Assembly: GCA_017447325.1 (NCBI GenBank)
Contig: JAFSNU010000212.1
Location: forward strand, 1 to 7,025
Direction: 5' to 3'
DNA: 7,025 nt
Source of the DNA: Synergistaceae bacterium
GTDB lineage: Bacteria; Synergistota; Synergistia; Synergistales; Aminobacteriaceae
Shown here: piece after piece, positions 1 to 5,680 of the stretch
Layout: every line of letters begins with the position of its first letter
Numbering within the stretch: the stretch's first letter is position 1
Made by a program: the position numbers and the translations under genes
Notes under the pieces: model-generated
The model's input: only the letters and a program-made list of their open reading frames with translations
What the model was told of the DNA's origin: nothing
Database searches by the model: none

Positions 1-281
1 AATTTAAAATTAAATTTTAAAAATTTCTTGCCCGCCCCTTGCGAATTTAAAATTAAAATTTAAAAATTTCTTGCTCGCGTCCCGCAAAATTAAAATTAAA
101 TTTAAAAATTAATTATGCTTGCGTCTTGCGAAATTAAAATTAAATTTTAAAAATTTCTTGCTCGCGTCTCGCGAATTTAAATTTAAAATTTAAAAATTTC
201 TTGCTCGCGTCTTGCAAAATTAAAATTAAATTTTAAAAATTTCTTGCTCGCGTCTCGCGAATTAAAATTTAAATCTTAAAA
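1..281. repeat. Tandem array of about 43-bp units (minisatellite), truncated by the window edge
   Basis: About six units start near 1, 44, 86, 131, 174 and 216, with lengths of 42 to 45 bp, and a degenerate seventh runs from 260 into the nuclease stop codon. Each unit has an A/T-only half (runs of AAATTT, AAAATT) followed by a GC-rich box, typically CTTGCTCGCGTCTCGCG. The box contains a small hairpin, TCGCG-TCT-CGCGA. Unit 3 (86-130) is the most divergent, with AATTATGCTTGCGTCTTGCG. No long frame runs through the units, and no unique spacers separate them, so this is not a CRISPR array. It lies immediately 3' of the minus-strand nuclease and would form its 3' UTR if transcription reads through. 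It runs off the left edge, so its full length is unknown. Confidence 0.9.
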
Positions 282-935
282 CTAATTCTGCTCGTTCCAA
301 AGGCCTTTGTTATTCTCGCGGGCCTCGCGCTGGAACTTCAAAAACATTTCGGCATAACGCACGTTCGGCTGAATGGTCATTACCTGAGCATAGCCGCCTA
401 ATAATAATTTTGCGTTGAACATCTTTGCTCTAATTGCCTTCTCGTTGTCTAAATCTTTCTCGCTCGGCTCTGACGTCCAGATATAAGCTAACAGTCTGTC
501 GTAACGGTCGCGCGCGCCGACGTCCGTCTGAATCCAAACGACTCTGTCAGTTAAATTTTCTTTCGTAAAGTTGCTGGCCTCTTTGCCGTAATATTCCGGA
601 GCCTTGCTTGGATGAACGGTCTCAGGAGTGTTAGCGCCTATAAAGCGCACGCGCTCGTCCTTATAAATTTTTCCGTCGTCAAGCATGAAAATTATAACGG
701 CAGTGTCGCCGTCAACGACGCGCTTAATCCTCGCCTTATAGACAGTATTCGGCTGAACGTTGAGAGGAACGGCCAAGCGTTTAAGATCAGCGTCTTTCGT
801 CTTCTTGTGATAATGATACTTGCCGGTCTTCGCGTCGTAATGCCCGCCGTACTCGTCGAGCTTGCCCGGGTGCGCATAAACGCCAGTTACTGCGAATAAA
901 ACTAATAACAAAGCATAACAAAGTTTCTTGAGCAT
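282..935 (-). CDS. Exported thermonuclease-like (SNase-fold) nuclease with N-terminal YHYH motif
   Basis: A 217-aa predicted exported nuclease that would cut nucleic acids outside the cytoplasm. Residues 1-21 are a signal peptide (MLKK, hydrophobic core, VYA|H cleavage). Residues 22-43 form a His-rich segment (HPG, GGHY, YHYH), a known companion of secreted SNases and probably metal-binding. The SNase domain covers about 65-215. VVDGDT (73-78) supplies the first acidic ligand, R97 in RVRFIG and E105 in NTPE match Arg35 and Glu43 of staphylococcal nuclease, and R147 in DRYDRLLAYIW matches Arg87. The usual Asp40 ligand is Asn102, a substitution I recall in other Firmicute members, so activity is still expected. 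The ATG at 935 is supported by GGAG about 9 nt upstream. It ends in TAG, directly abutting the repeat array. Alone on its strand, it is probably monocistronic. Confidence 0.92.
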   Translation of the reverse strand: MLKKLCYALLLVLFAVTGVYAHPGKLDEYGGHYDAKTGKYHYHKKTKDADLKRLAVPLNVQPNTVYKARIKRVVDGDTAVIIFMLDDGKIYKDERVRFIGANTPETVHPSKAPEYYGKEASNFTKENLTDRVVWIQTDVGARDRYDRLLAYIWTSEPSEKDLDNEKAIRAKMFNAKLLLGGYAQVMTIQPNVRYAEMFLKFQREARENNKGLWNEQN

Positions 936-998
936 AATTAAAACTCCTTTAAATTATAAAATTTAATAAATAATAAAATTTAAATTAAATTTAATTAT

Positions 999-1028
999 AT
1001 AATACTTTTACTTTTCAACATGTCTCAA
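999..1028 (-). promoter_or_regulatory. Possible sigma-70 promoter of the nuclease gene
   Basis: On the minus strand, TTGAGA (1028-1023) and TATTAT (1004-999) are separated by 18 bp, each one mismatch from consensus. The site lies about 65 bp upstream of the nuclease start and just downstream of the hydrolase terminator, a sensible place for a promoter. The region is so A/T-rich that a -10 match is weak evidence. Confidence 0.35.
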
Positions 1029-1038
1029 AAATAAAATT

Positions 1039-1065
1039 GCTCCCGTGCTTAAATAACACGAGAGC
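1039..1065 (-). terminator. Rho-independent terminator downstream of the Cys-hydrolase gene
   Basis: On the minus strand GCTCTCGTG pairs with CACGGGAGC around a 9-nt loop, followed by AATTTTATTTTTG. The stem is 9 bp with one U-G wobble in minus-strand RNA. In plus-strand RNA the same position would be a C-A mismatch, so the minus direction is favoured. It would end the transcript of the hydrolase gene that stops at 1188. Confidence 0.8.
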
Positions 1066-1090
1066 GTGAATATTAAATTATAAAATTAAA

Positions 1091-1171
1091 TTAATTTGCG
1101 TTCATTAAAAACTTCGTGGCAATTTTAAAGCCGATATAAGGCGCGATACGCAGATAATTTTTTAAATTAAA
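1091..1171 (-). pseudogene. Coding-like relic: C-terminal tail of a lost gene
   Basis: Between two A/T-only stretches sits a mid-GC island that reads on the minus strand, between an in-frame TAG (1174-1172) and TAA (1093-1091), as about 27 codons. The best part is NYLRIAPYIGFKIATKFLMN, followed by AN and the stop. It has no plausible start: its only internal ATG is three codons before the stop. It lies between the hydrolase stop and the hydrolase terminator, where a second operon gene would sit. The simplest reading is the last codons of a deleted downstream gene, kept with its terminator. The tail faintly resembles short-chain dehydrogenase C-termini, but I would not assign a family on that. 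A chance frame cannot be excluded. Confidence 0.4.
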
Positions 1172-1187
1172 CTAAAAATTTTATAAA

Positions 1188-2288
1188 TTATAAAGTCCTG
1201 CCGAAAAATTCTTTCAGCTTCGCAACTTCCTGCTCTACGAACTCCGGCTTGTAATAAGTCTGAATGTGAGTTGCGCCCGGGATTAAATATAATTCTTTGT
1301 CGCTTGTGCCGGCGGCCTTCTCGACCGCGTCTTCGGACATGTATAACGAATCAGCTATGCTGCCCGCCATCATTAATAACGGCATATCAATTAATTTTAT
1401 ATTATCAGCAGCGTCCCACGTCATTAATTCCATAAGGCTTGACTGCACGAACTCGAAAGTTGAATTAGGATGTCTGTGAGTTCTGCCGTAATAAAGCATG
1501 CCCTCGCGGTATAAATCATTTGTAATTTTATTAATTGCCTCGTCTGTAAGCGCGTCAAAGTCAACGGTGCCGGCCGGGGCAAGCTCGCCTGTCTCGATAT
1601 AATTAGCTCTCGCAAGAGCAGCGTTCTTTAATCTCGAGTTAATATCTTTAATCTGCGTGCTCATGTAACCCTCGCGGCGGACGCGTCCCGTGTTGAACAT
1701 GCTCAAAGTTGCTGCGGCTTTAGCGCGCTTCTCTGACTTAGCAGCGTTTATAGTGTAACCTCCGCCTCCGCAGATTCCCAACATTCCGATTCGATTCTTG
1801 TCAACGCCCGGGTACTGGCTTAATAAGTCAACCATGCCATGAATATCTTCTGTTCTGAAGAACGGCATGTCCAAATGTCTTGGAGAGCCGCCGCTCTCGC
1901 CTTGAAACGCCGCATCCGCAGCTATAGTTATATAGCCGAGCTCCGCCAGTTTCTGCGCGAATAATCCAGCGACCTGCTCTTTAACTCCGCCGTTGGGATG
2001 TGCAACTGTTACAGCCGGATAACTTTTCGACGCGTCATAGCCGACCGGGGTGTAAACGTTCGCCGCGATTTTAATTCCGTTTAACTCGTAAGAGATCGGA
2101 TGAATATTAACTTGGCCTTTAATATTTTCGCTTATTGCGCCTTCATAGACTAAGCCCCAAGGGTTCGCGTTATGCGTCTTTGGCTGTCTCTCGCTGAAAC
2201 CCTTGACCGGCGAGATATTAACGTCAGCGAACGCCGCGCTTGACATAAAAATAAATAAAAACACGCAAGTTAAAACTAAAAATTTCAT
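1188..2288 (-). CDS. Secreted alpha/beta hydrolase with Cys nucleophile (YcjY / dienelactone-hydrolase-like)
   Basis: A 366-aa exported alpha/beta-fold hydrolase. Residues 1-21 are a signal peptide (MKFLVLT, hydrophobic, AFA|D). The core shows the oxyanion-side HPNGG (97-101), IAADAAFQGESGG (122-134), the nucleophile elbow GICGGGGY (171-178), a likely acid at D313 (AGSIADS) and a catalytic His at H341 (GATHIQ). C173 stands where most hydrolases have Ser, as in dienelactone hydrolases and the YcjY-type group; I read it as a family trait, not a mutation. The substrate is unknown, with an ester or lactone likely. The ATG at 2288 is backed by GAGG about 10 nt upstream. The gene follows MerR on the same strand, with its own MerR-type promoter in the 79-bp gap (2322-2352), so it is probably an inducible MerR target. 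A terminator lies about 120 bp downstream. Confidence 0.88.
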   Translation of the reverse strand: MKFLVLTCVFLFIFMSSAAFADVNISPVKGFSERQPKTHNANPWGLVYEGAISENIKGQVNIHPISYELNGIKIAANVYTPVGYDASKSYPAVTVAHPNGGVKEQVAGLFAQKLAELGYITIAADAAFQGESGGSPRHLDMPFFRTEDIHGMVDLLSQYPGVDKNRIGMLGICGGGGYTINAAKSEKRAKAAATLSMFNTGRVRREGYMSTQIKDINSRLKNAALARANYIETGELAPAGTVDFDALTDEAINKITNDLYREGMLYYGRTHRHPNSTFEFVQSSLMELMTWDAADNIKLIDMPLLMMAGSIADSLYMSEDAVEKAAGTSDKELYLIPGATHIQTYYKPEFVEQEVAKLKEFFGRTL

Positions 2289-2321
2289 AATAGCAACGCC
2301 TCGCTTTTAAAAATTTTATTT

Positions 2322-2352
2322 AATATAAATTACGATAGCGGCTATCGGTCAA
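2322..2352 (-). promoter_or_regulatory. MerR-type promoter/operator of the Cys-hydrolase (19-bp spacer with perfect dyad)
   Basis: On the minus strand, -35 TTGACC (2352-2347) and -10 TATATT (2327-2322) are separated by exactly 19 bp. The dyad CGATAGC-C-GCTATCG (2347-2333) has perfect 7-bp arms and one central base, and sits against the -35. An over-long 19-20 bp spacer carrying a dyad is the hallmark of MerR-activated promoters, where the activator untwists the DNA. It starts 16 bp past the MerR stop codon and lies about 34 bp upstream of the hydrolase ATG. Confidence 0.8.
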
Positions 2353-2367
2353 GTTTTTAATTTAAAT

Positions 2368-2763
2368 TTAATTTAATTTGCAGTTACACGGAATTAAATT
2401 GCTTATATATTCAGTCTCGCCGTTTAAAACTTGATCATAAAATTTTTGTTTATTGTCTATATAATTAATCGAGTCTTGAAGCATTTTAATTTTATTTAAA
2501 AGCTCGGCGCGTTTATTGTTTAAAATTTCTTTGCGTTGATTTATAGTTTTAACGCCCTGAAGGCACAGAGCCGTGTAATCTTTCATCTCGTTAATTCCCA
2601 TGCCGCATTTCTTTAAACACGCGAGGCTTTTAATCCAAGCTATGTCGCGCTCGTCGAAAACTCTGCAATTATTTTTATCTCGCTTGACGTTCGGCACAAG
2701 GCCTATATTGCAGTAAAATTTTAAGCCCTGATAAGTCATTCCCGTTTGCTCGCAAACTTGCAT
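2368..2763 (-). CDS. MerR-family transcriptional regulator, N-terminus apparently truncated by a frameshifting insertion
   Basis: A 131-aa MerR-type activator. The winged-helix DNA-binding part is clear: CEQTGMTYQGLKFYCNIGLVPNVKRD (4-29), then RVFDERDIAWIKSLACLKKCGM (34-55). The coiled-coil dimerisation helix covers about 74-110, and the tail ends PCNCKLN. This resembles a clostridial MerR group seen next to oxidoreductases and hydrolases. Cysteines C18, C33, C49, C53, C67, C126 and C128 make thiol or electrophile sensing possible, but this is not shown. The ATG at 2763 begins in the middle of helix 1, an in-frame TAA lies only 9 nt upstream, and the ribosome site is poor. The missing start is readable in another frame from the ATG at 2800 (MRIYSP), see the insertion entry. 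Expected targets are the hydrolase promoter at 2322-2352 and perhaps the divergent operon. It may be functional with a short helix 1, or a recent pseudogene. Confidence 0.8.
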   Translation of the reverse strand: MQVCEQTGMTYQGLKFYCNIGLVPNVKRDKNNCRVFDERDIAWIKSLACLKKCGMGINEMKDYTALCLQGVKTINQRKEILNNKRAELLNKIKMLQDSINYIDNKQKFYDQVLNGETEYISNLIPCNCKLN

Positions 2764-2800
2764 CCAACCTTACAGCCCATTCAGGGCTGTAGATCCTCAT
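2764..2800 (-). other. Displaced MerR N-terminal codons plus hairpin insertion
   Basis: On the minus strand the ATG at 2800 opens MRIYSP, the sequence expected at the start of this MerR type (compare YTIxEV or YTPxxV, then C-E-x-T-G). Reading on in that frame leaves the MerR protein and stops at 2675. Deleting 19 of the 20 nt between 2783 and 2764 would join it in frame to give MRIYSPMQVCEQTG. The inserted stretch contains the second arm of a perfect 8-bp hairpin, TACAGCCC-ATTCA-GGGCTGTA on the plus strand (2771-2791). Its first arm belongs to the retained codons TAC AGC CC. The ancestral sequence is inferred. Confidence 0.5.
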
Positions 2801-2852
2801 ACTGTAGAGCATAATTAACACCAACTTTATTTAAATATTAAAAAACTTTATA

Positions 2853-2883
2853 TTGACAGATAGTTACAACCGGCTGATAAAAT
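2853..2883 (+). promoter_or_regulatory. Promoter of the secreted esterase operon, possibly MerR-type
   Basis: TTGACA (2853-2858) is a perfect -35. TAAAAT (2878-2883) at 19 bp is one mismatch from consensus, while GATAAA (2876-2881) at 17 bp is a poorer -10. The 19-bp reading matches the geometry of the hydrolase promoter, and both begin TTGACnGATAG. The dyad here is weak, only GTTACAAC plus outer AG/CT pairs, so MerR control is less certain than at 2322-2352. It lies about 40 bp upstream of the esterase start. Confidence 0.6.
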
Positions 2884-2924
2884 TTTAGCATAATAATTTT
2901 TATTTGTTTGGAGTGATTTATAAT

Positions 2925-3974
2925 ATGAAGAAGTTTGCTGCTGTATTATTGTTTGCTTTGCTTGCAGGATGCGCACAGGCCGAGCCGTTAGTTATTAAAG
3001 CGCAGGGCGTGTTCTCGTCAGGCGGAGTTGTGACTGAGCCATTGCCCGGCGAGTTTAATGTGAGTGACAACTGGCTTGATTATTCACGCAAAGGCAACAC
3101 GGCTCATGTCGATCACGCGAATACTTTTTACCAAATTCCTGAAGGCGAGAATAAAACGCCTATAGTTTATCTTCACGGCTACGGCCAGACACGCACCGGC
3201 TGGCAGAGTACGCCTGACATGCGCGAGGGCTGGAGCGATATATTTTTGCGCAAGGGACGCGCGGCGTTCTTAGTCGATCAGCCGAGAAGAGGCGCTGCCG
3301 GCAGCACTGTTAAAGTTGTTAATAACGAGCTTGATACTCGTGACGGCGGCAAAGAATTTAACCCGGGCGATCAAGCTTGGTACACGCATTTTAGAATCGG
3401 ACGCGGCACGCCTAATAGATACGAAGGCAGCCAGTTCCCAGCCGGCGAAGATGCGTTAAATCAGTTTTTATGTCAGATGACAGTTAATACAGGCGACTAT
3501 GATGTAAGTGTCATGGGCAAAGCTTTAAGCGAAGTATTAAAAGATGTACGCAAGATGACCGGCAAGAAAGTTATTTATTTAACGCACTCGCAGGGCGGAC
3601 GCGTGGGCTGGCAGACTGACGCTGAGAACATCGCGGCAATAGTTGCAATCGAGCCTGGCTTTGCGCCGGAAGTCGGCAGCGAGAATTATAAAAAATTTGT
3701 AAACGCTAAAATTCCCATGATATTTTATTTTGGAGATTATATATTAAACGGCCCTGAAGATATTAAGAGCACGGGATTTTGGAAGAGCGTTTTAGACCAG
3801 TGCAAAGATTTTGCCGAGCATTATAATAAAGACGTCGGCGATGCAAATCTTGCAAGCGTAATTTATTTGCCGGATATAAATATAACAGGCAACAGCCATT
3901 TTATGTTTCAGGAGCTTAATAATAAAGAAATTGCCGAGCATATAGAGGCTTGGCTTGAATCGAAAGGACTTTAA
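2925..3974 (+). CDS. Secreted/lipoprotein alpha/beta hydrolase (esterase-like, GxSxG)
   Basis: A 349-aa exported serine hydrolase. I start it at the ATG at 2925 rather than the in-frame TTG at 2904: GGAG lies 11 nt upstream, inside any TTG-initiated reading, and the protein then opens with a normal signal peptide. That peptide (MKKFAAVLLFALLAGC) ends in the lipobox LAGC with C16, while AQA|E just after would also suit signal peptidase I. The hydrolase core has HGYGQTRTGW (84-93, oxyanion loop), FLVDQPRRG (115-123), the nucleophile elbow THSQGG with S222, and GNSHF with H325. The acid is probably E243 (AIEPG) or D271. The substrate is not evident; secreted esterase is the safest call. It is the first gene of a two-gene operon, 5 nt before the carboxylesterase, and is divergent from MerR. 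Confidence 0.87.
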   Translation: MKKFAAVLLFALLAGCAQAEPLVIKAQGVFSSGGVVTEPLPGEFNVSDNWLDYSRKGNTAHVDHANTFYQIPEGENKTPIVYLHGYGQTRTGWQSTPDMREGWSDIFLRKGRAAFLVDQPRRGAAGSTVKVVNNELDTRDGGKEFNPGDQAWYTHFRIGRGTPNRYEGSQFPAGEDALNQFLCQMTVNTGDYDVSVMGKALSEVLKDVRKMTGKKVIYLTHSQGGRVGWQTDAENIAAIVAIEPGFAPEVGSENYKKFVNAKIPMIFYFGDYILNGPEDIKSTGFWKSVLDQCKDFAEHYNKDVGDANLASVIYLPDINITGNSHFMFQELNNKEIAEHIEAWLESKGL

Positions 3975-3979
3975 TAATC

Positions 3980-5581
3980 ATGCGCAAAATATTTTTGAGT
4001 TTATTATTTATTTTATTAATTGCAAGCTGTGCGCAGGCGGAAATAATTTCCGGGCCCGATGTTGCTGTCGCTGAGACGAAAGCCGGCAAAGTTCAGGGAT
4101 ATATACATGACGGAATTTTCACGTATCTCGGCGTTAAGTATGCAGAGGCTGAAAAATTTATGCCGCCGGTTAAATTAAAATCATGGTACGGAGTGAAGCT
4201 CGCCGTGACTTACGGAGCGGTCTCGCCGCAGGGCATTACGCAGCAGGAAGATATGTTCGCGGCTCACTGGTACTGGCCTTACTGGCAGACACGCAATTAT
4301 CAGCAGGATAATAATTGCTTGAATTTAAATATTTGGACCCCGGGGCTTGATGATAAAAAGCGGCCCGTTATGGTATGGCTTCACGGCGGCGGTTTCTCAG
4401 CCGGAGCGTCTGCTGTCGAAGATATTTATAACGGCGAGAATTTAAGCCGCAAGGGCGACGCTGTTATAGTCTCAATAAATCACAGGCTTAATATATACGG
4501 CTTTTTAGATCTGTCGGCTTACGGCGAAGAGTATAAATATTCAGGCAATTTAGGCGTTATGGATTTAGTCTTCGCGCTTGAATGGGTGAAAGAAAATATA
4601 AAATCTTTCGGCGGAGACCCGGACAATATAACTTTGTTCGGACAGTCCGGCGGCGGCGCAAAAATTTTAGCTTTAATGGAGACTCCGGCGGCTAAAAATT
4701 TATTTAATAAAGCTATAATTCAGAGCGGCGCAGTTGACTTAATGGGCATAACTCTTCCGGATCAAAGCACGAGCCGGAGAATTGCCGAGCTTACTCTTAA
4801 AAATTTAAATTTAAATAAATCTGAAGTGTCGCGCTTGAAAGAAATTGATTATAAAGATTTAATCGCGGCTGGTAATAATGCAATGGCTCAGGCTGTGAAA
4901 GAAGGCCATAAAATTTTATCGTGGTCGCCTGTTAAAGACGGCGATTATATTCCTGACGATCCTGTCGCCGGCAAAGACGCGTTTAAACACGCTAAAGATA
5001 TTCCGGTTTTAATCGGCTCATGTTTAAACGAATGGGTGACAGTGCCGTTATTTGCTGATATGGAAAGAACACAGCGCGATAATAAAAATTTCTGGAGCGA
5101 AGATAAAGCTAAAGCTAAGCTTAAAGAAAAATACGGCGATAAGGCAGAGCTGATAGCTCAGGAATTTTTAAAGGCTTATCCGTATAAGAAATTTGCCGAT
5201 GCGCTTTATGTTGACACGAGATTAAGAACCGGAGCGTTAAAGACTCTTAATGTTAAAGCAAGTCAAAACGGCGCAAAAGTTTACGCGTATGTCTTCACGT
5301 GGGAGACTCCGGTCATGGGCGGCTATGCAATGGCCTATCACTGTTCTGAACTTCCGTTTGTGTTTAACAACGTGAATGCCACAGCTGAGACTGTTACAGG
5401 CGGCGGCGCAAGAGCTCAGGCCTTGGCCGATAAGATCAGTCAAGTCTGGATAAATTTCGCTCGGACGGGCGAGCCGGGCTGGGAAGCTTACACGCTTGAC
5501 AACGGCGCAACGATGCTTTTAGACGATGAGTTCAGACTTGTATATAATCACGACAAAGAATTATTAAATTTATTAAAATAA
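3980..5581 (+). CDS. Secreted/lipoprotein type-B carboxylesterase
   Basis: A 533-aa member of the carboxylesterase type-B (cholinesterase-like) family, of normal full length. The N-terminus MRKIFLSLLFILLIASC ends in a lipobox-like IASC (C17) and is followed by AQA|E, the same double option as in the preceding gene. Family landmarks appear in order: YLGVKYA (49-55), CLNLNIWTP (113-121), HGGGF oxyanion loop (135-139), NHRLNIYGFL (167-176), GNLGVMDLVFALEWVKENI (189-207), FGGDPDNITLFGQSGGG (210-226) with S223, acid E351 in GSCLNEW, and H454 in AYHCSELPFVF. The triad is complete, so it should be active on carboxylic esters outside the cytoplasm. Substrate range in this family is broad, including aryl and plant-derived esters, and cannot be read from sequence. 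It lies 5 nt behind the first esterase, with an AAAGGA ribosome site about 11 nt upstream, so the two are cotranscribed. Confidence 0.94.
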   Translation: MRKIFLSLLFILLIASCAQAEIISGPDVAVAETKAGKVQGYIHDGIFTYLGVKYAEAEKFMPPVKLKSWYGVKLAVTYGAVSPQGITQQEDMFAAHWYWPYWQTRNYQQDNNCLNLNIWTPGLDDKKRPVMVWLHGGGFSAGASAVEDIYNGENLSRKGDAVIVSINHRLNIYGFLDLSAYGEEYKYSGNLGVMDLVFALEWVKENIKSFGGDPDNITLFGQSGGGAKILALMETPAAKNLFNKAIIQSGAVDLMGITLPDQSTSRRIAELTLKNLNLNKSEVSRLKEIDYKDLIAAGNNAMAQAVKEGHKILSWSPVKDGDYIPDDPVAGKDAFKHAKDIPVLIGSCLNEWVTVPLFADMERTQRDNKNFWSEDKAKAKLKEKYGDKAELIAQEFLKAYPYKKFADALYVDTRLRTGALKTLNVKASQNGAKVYAYVFTWETPVMGGYAMAYHCSELPFVFNNVNATAETVTGGGARAQALADKISQVWINFARTGEPGWEAYTLDNGATMLLDDEFRLVYNHDKELLNLLK

Positions 5582-5593
5582 TTTAAATTAATA

Positions 5594-5639
5594 AAGCTCT
5601 CGTTTTTAAATTAAATTTTAAAATTTAAAACGGGAGCTT
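5594..5639 (+). terminator. Hairpin terminator of the esterase operon
   Basis: AAGCTCTCG (5594-5602) pairs with CGGGAGCTT (5631-5639), with one U-G wobble in plus-strand RNA. The pairing continues into TTTT/AAAA around an A/T loop. It lies 13 bp after the carboxylesterase stop, between convergent genes. The following bases are A/T-rich (TTAAATTT) but not a clean T-tract, so efficiency is uncertain. In minus-strand RNA the wobble becomes an A-C mismatch, so the plus direction is favoured. Confidence 0.7.
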
Positions 5640-5680
5640 AAATTTAAATTTTAATTCAAAATTTTTTGAACTTAATTAAT

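Noticed and set aside
1..281. CRISPR array
   Set aside because: The period is about 43 bp with the whole unit repeated. There are no unique spacers between conserved repeats, and no cas genes are present.
612..899. Plus-strand ORF opposite the nuclease
   Set aside because: It is a shadow of the nuclease gene, which has a signal peptide, catalytic residues and a ribosome site. The shadow has none.
1297..1615. Small ORFs on both strands inside the Cys-hydrolase
   Set aside because: They lie wholly within a well-supported gene, with no family resemblance or ribosome site.
2771..2791. Terminator hairpin upstream of MerR
   Set aside because: The stem is perfect but no T-tract follows in either direction. 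It better fits an inverted-repeat insertion within the MerR 5' end.
2904..2924. TTG start for the first esterase
   Set aside because: The TTG start would include the GGAG ribosome site within the coding region. The ATG at 2925 gives a clean signal peptide.
5237..5443. Minus-strand ORF inside the carboxylesterase
   Set aside because: It is antisense to the conserved H454 region of the esterase, with no protein-like features of its own.
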